Positions 19,012 to 27,254 of a stretch of 64,000 bases of DNA are shown here, one piece after another. Below the pieces are notes generated by a model. That model was given only the letters and a program-made list of their open reading frames with translations, did not search any database and was not told the DNA's origin. The stretch spans positions 868,001 through 932,000 of the forward strand of contig NZ_JAFBCB010000001.1 of the NCBI RefSeq assembly GCF_016907455.1. Direction: 5' to 3'. This DNA is from Brachybacterium muris (GTDB lineage Bacteria > Actinomycetota > Actinomycetes > Actinomycetales > Dermabacteraceae). A program made the position numbers and the translations under genes. How positions within the stretch are numbered: position 1 is the stretch's first letter; every line of letters starts with the position of its first letter.

Positions 19012-19739
19012 CCGCACTCCCCGCACGGGCTCCGCGACTTCGCGGGGCCCGTGCCCTGTTCACGACCCGTACCGGTGGTGTCAGCGCCGCCCCGTTCGAT
19101 GCGCTGAACCTGGCCCGGCACGTGGGCGACGACGACGCCGCCGTGACCGCGAACCGCGAGATCGTGGCGGGAACCGTCGGGCTCCCGCTCGTCTTCGTGG
19201 ACCAGGTGCACTCCGCGCAGGTCCACGTGCTGCCTGCGCCCGGGCCGGTGCCCGTGATGACGGCCGATGCCCTGGTGACCGGGCGCGATGACATGGCCCT
19301 CGCGATCATGGTGGCCGACTGCATGCCCGTGCTCCTCAGCGATGCCGAGGCCGGCGTGATCGCAGCCGCGCACGCGGGAAGGCCCGGCCTGCTGGCCGGG
19401 GTTCTCGAGAACACCGTCGCAGCCATGGTGCAGCTGGGTGCCCGCCCGGAGCGGATCGAGGTGGCCGTCGGTCCGTCGGCCTGCGGTTCCTGCTACGAGG
19501 TGCCGCAGGAGATGGCCGATGCCGCCGCCGAGCAGCTGCCCTCGGTGCGCTCGCGGACCAGCTGGGGCACCCCGGCGATCGATCTGCGTGCCGGTGCCGT
19601 GGAGGCCTTGGGGCGCTCCGGGGTGCGGGCTTATTCGATCGACCTGGACTTCCCCTGCACCATCGAGGACCCCGCCTGGTTCTCCTACCGCAGAGCGAGC
19701 ACGACGGGGCGCTTCGCCGGAGTGATCCGACGGGCGTGA
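19005..19739 (+). CDS. pgeF: Peptidoglycan editing factor PgeF (YfiH/DUF152)
   Basis: This is a 244-residue multicopper-oxidase-fold family protein (also called YfiH or LACC1-like). In E. coli the homologue prevents misincorporation of L-Ser in place of L-Ala in the stem peptide. The metal/catalytic signatures are present: VDQVHSAQVHVL, ADCMPVLL, AAAHAGRPGLLAGVL and GPSACGSCYEV. GTG 19005 follows the ftsZ stop by ten bases with only a weak ribosome-binding site (ACAGG), suggesting coupled translation. The ftsZ-pgeF-sepF order is standard in actinobacteria. Confidence 0.93.
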   Translation: MTTALPARAPRLRGARALFTTRTGGVSAAPFDALNLARHVGDDDAAVTANREIVAGTVGLPLVFVDQVHSAQVHVLPAPGPVPVMTADALVTGRDDMALAIMVADCMPVLLSDAEAGVIAAAHAGRPGLLAGVLENTVAAMVQLGARPERIEVAVGPSACGSCYEVPQEMADAAAEQLPSVRSRTSWGTPAIDLRAGAVEALGRSGVRAYSIDLDFPCTIEDPAWFSYRRASTTGRFAGVIRRA

Positions 19740-19777
19740 TCCGACGAGCGTGGTCCGACTGGTGTGATCCCGCGGCG
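19722..19777 (+). repeat. 14-bp degenerate tandem repeat across the pgeF stop
   Basis: GTGATCCGACGGGC, GTGATCCGACGAGC, GTGGTCCGACTGGT and GTGATCCCGCGGCG start at 19722, 19736, 19750 and 19764. The pgeF stop codon is in the second unit. Confidence 0.85.
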
Positions 19778-19955
19778 GATCCGCGCGGCGTGACCCCGTG
19801 CGGAAGAAGATCCACGCGACACGCCCCGACACGCCGTGCGCGTCCCGGGCAGGTCGCACGCTCTCCGGTACTTTCGGGGCAGGACCCCCACGCACTCCCC
19901 GTGCTTCCCTGGGGTCCAGGTCAGCGTGACGGAAGCACAGACTGGGAGATCAGCT

Positions 19956-20438
19956 ATGGGAACCTGGCGCAACGCCATGGTCGCTCTCGGCCTCGCCAAC
20001 GAGGTCGATGACGAGTACTACGACGACGATCAGGACCGTCGGGACGAGGCGGCTCCGCACCGTCGTACCGAGCGCGGTCCGGAGACCACCGACCGTGAGG
20101 CCCAGGTGACGCCGATCCGCCAGCGGTCGAGCGTCGTGGCCATGACCCCCGCCGTGGAGGAGTCGATGCACCGCATCACCACGATCCACCCGCGCTCGTA
20201 CAACGACGCCAAGGCGATCGGCGAGTCCTTCCGCGACGGCGTGCCCGTCATCGTGAACCTCTCCGACATGCAGGACGGCGATGCCAAGCGCATGGTCGAC
20301 TTCTGCGCCGGTCTGGTGTTCGGCCTTCGCGGCACCATCGAGCGGGTCACCTCCAAGGTGTTCCTGCTGTCCCCGGAGTTCGTCCAGGTCGACGGGGACT
20401 CCCCGGCCGACGAGGACAGCTTCTACAACCAGAGCTGA
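19956..20438 (+). CDS. sepF: Cell division protein SepF
   Basis: This 160-residue protein is the membrane anchor of FtsZ in bacteria lacking FtsA. The N-terminal [14 protein letters not shown] is an amphipathic membrane-binding helix. A charged disordered linker (about 18-60) is followed by the SepF fold (about 65-150) with [18 protein letters not shown] and [22 protein letters not shown] 19956 is preceded by GGGAG seven bases upstream; an earlier in-frame ATG at 19836 would add a stretch unlike the family. The upstream gap of 216 bases contains the pgeF 14-bp repeats and probably a promoter. yggT follows after six bases. Confidence 0.96.
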   Translation: MGTWRNAMVALGLANEVDDEYYDDDQDRRDEAAPHRRTERGPETTDREAQVTPIRQRSSVVAMTPAVEESMHRITTIHPRSYNDAKAIGESFRDGVPVIVNLSDMQDGDAKRMVDFCAGLVFGLRGTIERVTSKVFLLSPEFVQVDGDSPADEDSFYNQS

Positions 20439-20444
20439 CCCGGT

Positions 20445-20735
20445 ATGCAGCTCGTCGCGGGGGCGCTGTACCTCGCTGTACTGCTGTACATGATGCTGCT
20501 GATCGCGCGGCTGGTGCTGGAGTGGATCCGCGCCTATTCGCGGGACTACCGTCCCTCGGGTCTGGTGCTGGTGCTCTTCGAGGTGGTCTACACGCTGACC
20601 GACCCCCCGGTGAAGGCACTGCGCCGTCTCATCCCGCCCTTGCGCATCGGCGCGGTCGCTCTTGACCTGAGCATGATGATCCTGCTGCTCGTGGGCTGGA
20701 TCCTGCTGCGGGTGCTGGCCGGCTTCGCCATGTGA
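20445..20735 (+). CDS. YggT family integral membrane protein
   Basis: This 96-residue protein has two hydrophobic helices (about 3-25 and 70-93) flanking the family motif TDPPVKALRRLIPPL. YggT proteins occur between sepF and divIVA in most actinobacteria and are linked to osmotic stress or division without a defined activity. It lies six bases after sepF and is probably cotranscribed with it. Confidence 0.9.
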   Translation: MQLVAGALYLAVLLYMMLLIARLVLEWIRAYSRDYRPSGLVLVLFEVVYTLTDPPVKALRRLIPPLRIGAVALDLSMMILLLVGWILLRVLAGFAM

Positions 20736-20832
20736 GGGCCGCTCGCGGCGCGCCATCGGTGCGTGATCGGCTACGCTGTTCCTTGCTGCGCCCCGTGCGC
20801 TGATCCACCCGAGACTGACGAGAAGGTGACCC

Positions 20833-21534
20833 ATGGCTCTGATGCCCGATGACCTGCTGCAGAAGCGGTTCACCCCGGTGCGTTTCTCCGAGGGCTACGA
20901 CATGGATGAGGTCGACAGCTATCTCGACCACGACATCCTGCCCCGCCTGCAGGAGCTGATCGACGAGAACAACCGCCTCACCAAGGAGCTCGAGGAGGCG
21001 CACAACCGCATCGCCGAGCTCGAGTCGAACCCGCCGGCTGCTGCCGACGACCACGACGAGACCGTCGTGCGTGAGGCCGGTGACACCTCCGAGGGCGAGC
21101 TGATCCACGACACGCCCGTCTCGGCCGATGCCGAGACCACCGCTCCTCAGCAGCTCGTGGACGCTCCCCAGGAGCAGCCCGATGCCACCTCCGGCACCGC
21201 TGCTGCCAGCTCTGCCCCGCAGGATGCGGCCGGCATCATCGCCCTGGCGAACCGTCTGCATGACGAGTACGTCAAGAACGGTGAGGACGAGCGCGACCGC
21301 CTCATCAACGAGGCCAACGAGGAGCACCGCCGCATCGTCACCGAGGCGGAGGAGAAGTCCCGCGCCACGCTGGACTCCTTGGAGGCCAAGAAGGCGGAGC
21401 TGGAGAAGTCGATCGAGGGTCTTCGCACCTTCGAGCGGGACTACCGCAACCGTCTGCGCAACTACCTGGAGAACCAGCTGCGCGAGCTCGACACTAGCGA
21501 GACCCAGGACAAGCAGGCGAACTTCGGTCTGTGA
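20833..21534 (+). CDS. divIVA: Polar growth and division scaffold DivIVA (Wag31-like)
   Basis: This coiled-coil protein of 233 residues marks poles and septa and directs wall synthesis in actinobacteria. The conserved N-terminal membrane-targeting domain reads MALMPDDLLQKRFTPVRF and ends with a first coiled coil (about 35-62). An acidic Ala/Pro-rich linker (about 65-130) and a second coiled coil (about 135-220) follow. Start ATG 20833 has GAAGGTG upstream. The stop overlaps the lspA GTG start (GTGA). Confidence 0.96.
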   Translation: MALMPDDLLQKRFTPVRFSEGYDMDEVDSYLDHDILPRLQELIDENNRLTKELEEAHNRIAELESNPPAAADDHDETVVREAGDTSEGELIHDTPVSADAETTAPQQLVDAPQEQPDATSGTAAASSAPQDAAGIIALANRLHDEYVKNGEDERDRLINEANEEHRRIVTEAEEKSRATLDSLEAKKAELEKSIEGLRTFERDYRNRLRNYLENQLRELDTSETQDKQANFGL

Positions 21535-22232
21535 GTCCCGCACACTCCACGACGGCGAGCGCCGGCCCTGAGGGGTCCGGCGCTCGTCGCCGTCGGTCAC
21601 GGCCCGCGGCCATGTCCTTGGGGTCGGTGCTGACCGGCGTCGGCGTGCTGGCCGCGGTGCTGGCGATCGTGGACCAGGTCACCAAGAACTGGGCGGAGGC
21701 GAACCTGCCGCTGCTGGAGCCGCAGCCGTTCCTCGGTGAGATCCTCCAGCTCACCCTGCTGTACAACTCCGGTGCGGCCTGGGGGATGGGCTCCGAGATC
21801 ACCCCCGTGGTCACCTGCCTGCAGATCGTGATCGCGATCGGCGTAGTGGTGTTCGCCCTCAAGGCGGTGCGCTCGGCCTGGTACACGCTGGCGATGGGCC
21901 TGATCCTGGGCGGGGCGCTGGGCAACATCCACGACCGCCTGCTGCGCCCGCCCGGCCCGTTCCGTGGCGAGGTGGTGGACTTCCTGCAGCTGCCCAACTG
22001 GCCCGTGTTCAACGTGGCCGACATGGCGGTGGTGGGTGGCGCGATCCTGGTGGTGCTGCTGGGCGTGATCGGCGTACCGGCGGATCCCGCCGCTGATGCC
22101 GCCCGCGAGGACGCTGCTGAGAGCCCCGCTGCTGGGTCTCGCGTGAACGATGACGCACACGGCACCGACCACGGTGGGCACACCGATCACGGTGAGCACG
22201 AGGACCGCTCCGTCCAGGAGGACCCGCGGTGA
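21531..22232 (+). CDS. lspA: Signal peptidase II (prolipoprotein)
   Basis: This aspartyl protease removes signal peptides of lipoproteins such as the three binding proteins in this window. Four transmembrane helices lie within about residues 30-185. The active-site blocks are GGALGNIHDRL and FNVADMAV, each with one catalytic Asp. GTG 21531 overlaps the divIVA stop; an internal ATG at 21612 is an alternative that would remove an Arg/Ala-rich N-terminus. The C-terminal tail after about residue 195 is unusual, rich in His, Asp and Glu (HGTDHGGHTDHGEHED), and not part of the enzyme fold. Confidence 0.95.
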   Translation: MSPAHSTTASAGPEGSGARRRRSRPAAMSLGSVLTGVGVLAAVLAIVDQVTKNWAEANLPLLEPQPFLGEILQLTLLYNSGAAWGMGSEITPVVTCLQIVIAIGVVVFALKAVRSAWYTLAMGLILGGALGNIHDRLLRPPGPFRGEVVDFLQLPNWPVFNVADMAVVGGAILVVLLGVIGVPADPAADAAREDAAESPAAGSRVNDDAHGTDHGGHTDHGEHEDRSVQEDPR

Positions 22233-23161
22233 GCGGTGCCCGGATGCTGATGGTGCCGGACGGCTTGGCCGGCGAACGCGTCGACGTGGGCCTGGCCCGG
22301 ATGACGGGCCTGTCACGCTCCCGGGTCGCGGACCTCATCGACCAGGGCCACGTCGAGGTCGATGGTTCCGTGCCTGCCCGCTCCACCCGCCTCGAGCCCG
22401 GCGCGATGGTGAGCGTGACCATCCCGGACGAGCGCCCCGCCGCAGAGGTGCGCCCCCGGATCGCCGAGGGCATGGCACTGGTGCACCAGGACGACGACAT
22501 CGTGGTGATCGACAAGCCGGTGGGCGTGGCCGCCCATCCCAGCGCCGGCTGGTCCGGCCCCACGGTGCTCGGTCACCTGGCCGCCGCCGGGGTGTCGATC
22601 CGCACCACGGGCGACCCGGAGCGGCAGGGCATCGTCTCCCGCCTGGACGTGGGCACCAGTGGACTGATGGTGGTGGCCCGCAACGAGGGCGCCTACACCA
22701 CGTTGAAGGACGCCTTCCGAGCCCGCGAGGTCGACAAGACCTACCACGCCGTGTGCCAGGGCAGGCCGGATCAGCCGCGCGGCACCATCGAGGCCCCTAT
22801 CGGCCGCTCCTCGCACCACGACTACAAGTTCGCGGTCACCCGTGAGGGCAAGCACTCGGTCACCCACTACGAGACGCTCGAGGAGCTGCGTGGGGCGACC
22901 CTGCTGAGGATCAAGCTGGAGACCGGCCGCACCCACCAGATCCGTGTCCACTTCTCCGCCATGCATCATCCACTGGTGGGGGACACGATGTACGGGGCAG
23001 ACCCGACCGTGGGGGAGCGTGTGGGGCTGAACCGTCAGTGGCTGCACGCGATGGAGCTCGGCTTCGTGCACCCCGGGACCGGCCAGTACGTGACCTACTC
23101 CTCCCGCTACCCGGAGGATCTGCAGCACGCGTTGGAAGCGTTGCGCGCCTCGTCGGAGTGA
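22229..23161 (+). CDS. RluD-type pseudouridine synthase
   Basis: This 310-residue protein of the RsuA/RluA superfamily converts uridines in structured RNA (23S rRNA helix 69 in the RluD case) to pseudouridine. An N-terminal S4 RNA-binding domain (RVDVGLARMTGLSRSRVADLI) is followed by the catalytic domain with SRLDVGTSGLMVVARN, whose Asp is the nucleophile, and LETGRTHQIRVH. GTG 22229 overlaps the lspA stop. It closes the tightly packed block; the lspA-rluD order is common in bacteria. The exact target uridines cannot be read from sequence. Confidence 0.93.
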   Translation: MSGARMLMVPDGLAGERVDVGLARMTGLSRSRVADLIDQGHVEVDGSVPARSTRLEPGAMVSVTIPDERPAAEVRPRIAEGMALVHQDDDIVVIDKPVGVAAHPSAGWSGPTVLGHLAAAGVSIRTTGDPERQGIVSRLDVGTSGLMVVARNEGAYTTLKDAFRAREVDKTYHAVCQGRPDQPRGTIEAPIGRSSHHDYKFAVTREGKHSVTHYETLEELRGATLLRIKLETGRTHQIRVHFSAMHHPLVGDTMYGADPTVGERVGLNRQWLHAMELGFVHPGTGQYVTYSSRYPEDLQHALEALRASSE

Positions 23162-23162
23162 C

Positions 23163-23291
23163 CTGCTTCGGGCAGTGGTACCTCGTCGATGCCGCGCGGG
23201 CGACGACGATGTCGTCCAGTGCCCACGCCGCGAGGGTCTCGGCGTCGGCCGCGACGAGGGGCCGCAGGCTGATGGCCGAGGGCGTGTGCAT
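23163..23291 (-). pseudogene. Possible GNAT acetyltransferase N-terminal remnant
   Basis: Read on the minus strand from an ATG at 23291, about 43 codons give AISLRPLVAADAETLAAWA followed by LDDIVVARA, which looks like the first strand and helix of a GNAT acetyltransferase. The frame then runs into the end of rluD without any recognisable rest of the domain. I read this as the 5' stump of a gene deleted against rluD. It is short, so coincidence is possible. Confidence 0.35.
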
Positions 23292-23323
23292 CGCCCGAGT
23301 GTGTCACGCGGTAGCGTCGAGGG

Positions 23324-24307
23324 ATGAGCGAGCAGAACCCGATGTCCCCGCACTTTCCTGATCCGTCGTCCCCGGGAGCATCGGGACCGACATCCCAGGG
23401 AGCATCGGGAGCGACAGGGGCAACGGGGGACGCGGGGGTGGCGTCAGAGTCCGGGGCTCCGGGGACCGACGCAACACTGACCGCACCCCAGGACCGTGCC
23501 CTGTCGCGCCCTGACTTCCCCTTCGCACGTGTGGCCCGGAGGCTAGGGCTCGATCCCTCCGGAGCCGAGGTGGCGCTGCGGGACGGCGAGCAGACACGCG
23601 CGGCGATCTCCCGAGCGAGTCGTGCGTTCCTCGCGGCCGACGACGACCGCCGGGCCGGGAGGATCCCTGCTGACCCCATCGCCCTCGATCCCGACTTCCC
23701 GACGGGGGTGGGGATGTCGCTGGTGGGTGCGGCGGTTCTGTGGGAGTACCGGGAGTTCGTGCCGCAGATCGCCCTGCGGGTGGCGAAGGATCACTACGAG
23801 GACGGTCGCGACGACCTCGCCGCCAGTTTCATCGCGCTGGTGCAGGAGTCCGTGGAGCCGGGGCGGGGTAGTGGGCCCGGGGACGACGGCGGGATGGACG
23901 ACGACGCTCCGGCGAACGTCGATGCTCCGGTGGACGACGGCGCTCCCGGCGGTGGAGAGGCCTCCGCGTGGGCGGCGCAGTCGCTGCTGGTCTCAGTGCT
24001 GCAACGCTCGGGCAGCCCGGCGCAGGCGGATGAGATCGCGCGGGACCTCGCGGCGCACAACATCCCCTTGGACCTGTGGAGGGCTGATGATCCGACTCTC
24101 CCGGACGACTCGATGGCCTGGCACGGCGGCGCCTTCGTAGGAGGCATCCCGCCGCGCAGGGACGAGCGCCATCTGAGCTATGAGGACGTGCATGACTACC
24201 TCGACCAGCTGCTGGCCGATATGCGACGCGAGGAAGCAGCCGAGGCCGAGCAGATCACTGACAGAGCAGGCGGCCCGCCAGCAGGCGATCAATCCGCAGG
24301 CAGGTGA
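23324..24307 (+). CDS. Hypothetical protein with Gly-X-Y-like N-terminus
   Basis: I do not recognise this 327-residue protein. The first 50 residues are low complexity with a collagen-like run (GASGPTSQGASGATGATG). Residues about 60-180 form a soluble domain with RLGLDPSGAEVALRDGEQTR and VAKDHYEDGRDDLAASFIALV; an acidic Asp/Gly/Ala linker and a second part (about 215-325) follow. No signal peptide or transmembrane helix is seen. The start has only a close-in GAGGG. It converges exactly on the HNH gene, with the stops abutting at 24307/24308. The stop lies in an imperfect 13-bp repeat. Confidence 0.65.
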   Translation: MSEQNPMSPHFPDPSSPGASGPTSQGASGATGATGDAGVASESGAPGTDATLTAPQDRALSRPDFPFARVARRLGLDPSGAEVALRDGEQTRAAISRASRAFLAADDDRRAGRIPADPIALDPDFPTGVGMSLVGAAVLWEYREFVPQIALRVAKDHYEDGRDDLAASFIALVQESVEPGRGSGPGDDGGMDDDAPANVDAPVDDGAPGGGEASAWAAQSLLVSVLQRSGSPAQADEIARDLAAHNIPLDLWRADDPTLPDDSMAWHGGAFVGGIPPRRDERHLSYEDVHDYLDQLLADMRREEAAEAEQITDRAGGPPAGDQSAGR

Positions 24308-24312
24308 TCAAT
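24281..24312 (+). repeat. 13-bp repeat, period 19, across a stop codon
   Basis: GCAGGCGATCAAT (24281-24293) recurs as GCAGGTGATCAAT (24300-24312). The single C-to-T difference creates the TGA that ends the gene, and the second copy also contains the stop of the converging HNH gene. Confidence 0.75.
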
Positions 24313-25954
24313 AGGGCGGTGGCCCGAACTCCCGGTCGAGTTCCCGGGGCGGCGGGTTCTCCGGGTCGGCCCGGTCATCGCCGTTTCCTGCTCCCGGGAT
24401 GCGGTGCCGAGCAATGCGCTGCTGCACCTCGTCCCACATCCGGGTGAAGGTGTTGACCACCCAGGGTGTGATCATGTCGGTGTCGTCGACAGCTTCGATG
24501 GGTGGGCGGCCTCTGATCGTCCAGTTCGTACTGCCCGGCTGATACGTGCCGGTGCCGGTGCCGGTGCCGGTGCCGGTGCTGGTGCTGGTGCTGGTGACGC
24601 TGTCTGAGCTGGGGCTGGTGCCCGTGCTCGCGCCAGTGGCGGGGGCACATGCGCGATCCCGCACCGGATCGATGAGACCGGCCGTCTTCAGCTTGTGGTG
24701 CACCCAGCACAGCAGGTGGGTGTTCTCGATCGAGGTGGCACCACCGGATGCTGGATGGTGGTGGTCGAACTCCTGGATATGGTCCATCTCGCTGGCGAAG
24801 GAGGTGGGCCGGGTACACCCGGGCACCGCACAGGTGGGGTTGCGGAGCCGCAGGTGCTCCAGCATGTCGGGCCTTGCCGTGTACCTGTCGGCCGGAAGCG
24901 GGAGGAAAGCGCCGCTGGCGGGGTCCGTGAGCACCCGGAACCAGGTGGAGTCCTGACCGGCCAGCTCGCGGGCCATCTCAGCGGGGATCGGGTGGATGCC
25001 ATCGAGCATCCCCGGTGCCTCCACGACCCCCAGCAGGCTCAGCGCGGGCACCGTGACGGTGATCCGGAAGCGCTCGCGCGGGACCTCGACGGTGCCCGTC
25101 TCAAGCACGGACCCGGTGAGGACCTGGTAGCGCAGAGCGGCCAGGGACAGAGGCTTCGCTGTCTCAGCCACGCTGCCGTCGTCGAAAGGGATCTCCCCAC
25201 CGTTCTCCAGCGCCTGCCGCTGCGCGCGCTGAACCGCGCGTGCGGCGGAGTCCAGTCGGCGACCCAGCGCCAGGATCTCGGGCGCGGGCCCGGTGACCTG
25301 GAGGCAGGCGGTACCGTCCTCGTCGGGCGGGAGGATGTCCACGCTGCGCTCGGGGCGGGAACGCTGTGCAGCCTCCTGGTCATCGCGCAACCAGCGCACC
25401 AGAGCACCGAGCTCGCGGCGGAACCTGTCCTCATCGACCGTAAGCAGCCATGCCGCTACCGACTCGTCGAGCTCCCGCAGGGCCGGCTCGCGCAACCCCC
25501 TGGAGCGGCGCAGCACGAAGGTGAACCAGCGGGCGGGTAACTCACCGGCCTCGAGGCGGTCCAGCAGGAGCGGCAGATGAGTGACCGCGGTGTGCGCATC
25601 CTCCAGCAGATGTGAGGCGTGGACGACACTGCAGCGCAGTGCCTGCGAGACAACCAGGTTCGCTTCGTCGCGGAGGACCGGGTCGATATCGTCCTCGGGC
25701 CAGTGACGGGCGGCGTGGCGGAGCTTCACGGCGAACTGGCGCGATTCCGCCAGCCCCACGTCCCACAGGGACCGGAGCTGTTCGGCCTCGATGGCGGGAT
25801 CCTCGACCAGGGCTTCAGTGGGAAGGGTGTCTCGGGTGAGGGGGTGGCGGGAACCGAGGATCGCCGGCTTCCGGAGCCGACGCGAGGCGGGGCCACGTCG
25901 TGCCGCCAGGCGAGTGCGCTCGGCGTGCGGGGGCCCATCGTTGACCTGGGTCAT
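24308..25954 (-). CDS. DUF222 / HNH endonuclease domain protein
   Basis: This 548-residue protein has the architecture of the actinobacterial 13E12-repeat-like family: a long helical DUF222 domain (about 40-330) followed by an HNH nuclease domain. The nuclease part reads CAVPGCTRPTSFASEMDH, with EFDHHHPASGG and NTHLLCWVHHKLK; the CxxC pair, the His residues and the Asn/His fold are all present. Members are multicopy and their role is unknown. ATG 25954 has AAGGGGGA just upstream; an earlier ATG at 26098 would add an unrelated stretch. A C-terminal Ser-Thr/Gly-Thr run is encoded by a hexanucleotide microsatellite. Confidence 0.87.
   Translation of the reverse strand: MTQVNDGPPHAERTRLAARRGPASRRLRKPAILGSRHPLTRDTLPTEALVEDPAIEAEQLRSLWDVGLAESRQFAVKLRHAARHWPEDDIDPVLRDEANLVVSQALRCSVVHASHLLEDAHTAVTHLPLLLDRLEAGELPARWFTFVLRRSRGLREPALRELDESVAAWLLTVDEDRFRRELGALVRWLRDDQEAAQRSRPERSVDILPPDEDGTACLQVTGPAPEILALGRRLDSAARAVQRAQRQALENGGEIPFDDGSVAETAKPLSLAALRYQVLTGSVLETGTVEVPRERFRITVTVPALSLLGVVEAPGMLDGIHPIPAEMARELAGQDSTWFRVLTDPASGAFLPLPADRYTARPDMLEHLRLRNPTCAVPGCTRPTSFASEMDHIQEFDHHHPASGGATSIENTHLLCWVHHKLKTAGLIDPVRDRACAPATGASTGTSPSSDSVTSTSTSTGTGTGTGTGTYQPGSTNWTIRGRPPIEAVDDTDMITPWVVNTFTRMWDEVQQRIARHRIPGAGNGDDRADPENPPPRELDREFGPPPY
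24546..24593 (-). repeat. Hexanucleotide microsatellite inside the HNH gene
   Basis: Five GTGCCG units followed by three GTGCTG units on the plus strand encode a (Gly-Thr)n/(Ser-Thr)n run near the C-terminus of the HNH protein. In-frame unit gain or loss would change linker length without a frameshift. Confidence 0.9.
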
Positions 25955-26302
<348 letters not shown>

Positions 26303-27214
26303 ATGCCTCGATCTGCCCCCTTGGCCACGGCCGCGCTGGTCGGTGCGGGAGCTACCGCATTGACCGGCACCGCAGCGCTGATCGCTGCTCGCGTGCTCAA
26401 CGGCCCTCATCGGCCCGACCTGCCCTATACGTTCACGCCGTTCGAGATGGGGGTCGAGTTCGAGCAGGTCACCTTCCCCTCGGAGGACGGCACGGCGATC
26501 CGCGGCTGGTGGCTGGACGTACCGGGATCAGAGCAGGTAGCCGTGGTCAGCCATGGTTTCCGTGGGGACAAGTCGCAGATGCTGGGGATCAGCACCGGTC
26601 TGTTCCGTGCCGGCATCAGCGTGCTGCTGTTCGACTTCCGCGGCAACGGTGACTCGGGGGACGGCCCCCAGTCCCTGGGTCACCACGAGCAGCAGGATCT
26701 GCGTGCCGCCATCGGCGTCGCCCGAGAGCGTCGGCCCGACGCGGAACTCGGCCTGGTCGGCTTCTCGATGGGGGCTGCGGTGTCGATCCTGGTCGGCGCC
26801 GAGGACCCGACGATCGCCCGCATCGTCGCCGACTCGCCCTTCGCCGACATGCACGGGGTGGTAGCGGCTGCCGCGACCACGGCCCGGGTGCCCGGTGCCT
26901 TCGCCCACTTGGTCGACTACGCGACCCGGGGCCTGTACGGCTATGGCTTCTCCCAGGTGCGACCCATCGACGCGATCTCCCGCATCGCGCCCCGCCCGCT
27001 GCTGATGTTCCATGGCACGGCCGATCGCACGATCCCCGTCGAGCACGCCCACCGCCTGCTTGCTCAGGCCGGCCCGAGCGCGTACCTGGAGCTGACCGAG
27101 GGTGCCGACCACTGCGGCTCCTACTTCGCCGACCGCCCCGGGTACATCGCCTCGGTGGCGGCGTTCCTGCGGGGTGAGGAGCTCCCACCCAGCGGAGCCG
27201 TGCAGAGCAGATAA
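26303..27214 (+). CDS. Alpha/beta hydrolase, membrane-anchored
   Basis: This 303-residue serine hydrolase has an N-terminal hydrophobic segment (about 5-29) that looks like an uncleaved anchor. The oxyanion region VSHGFRGDKSQM, the DFRGNGDSGDG turn and the nucleophile elbow GFSMGAA are present. A C-terminal FHGTADRTIP supplies the acid and GADHCGSY the histidine, so the triad is complete. The closest families are the YqkD/BAAT-like extracellular esterases or peptidases; substrate cannot be inferred. It has no clear ribosome-binding site and stands alone between a divergent gene and a pseudogene. Confidence 0.8.
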   Translation: MPRSAPLATAALVGAGATALTGTAALIAARVLNGPHRPDLPYTFTPFEMGVEFEQVTFPSEDGTAIRGWWLDVPGSEQVAVVSHGFRGDKSQMLGISTGLFRAGISVLLFDFRGNGDSGDGPQSLGHHEQQDLRAAIGVARERRPDAELGLVGFSMGAAVSILVGAEDPTIARIVADSPFADMHGVVAAAATTARVPGAFAHLVDYATRGLYGYGFSQVRPIDAISRIAPRPLLMFHGTADRTIPVEHAHRLLAQAGPSAYLELTEGADHCGSYFADRPGYIASVAAFLRGEELPPSGAVQSR

Positions 27215-27254
27215 TCCCTGGCCACACCCATGGCACTGTGCCAGGGTGGCCCCT

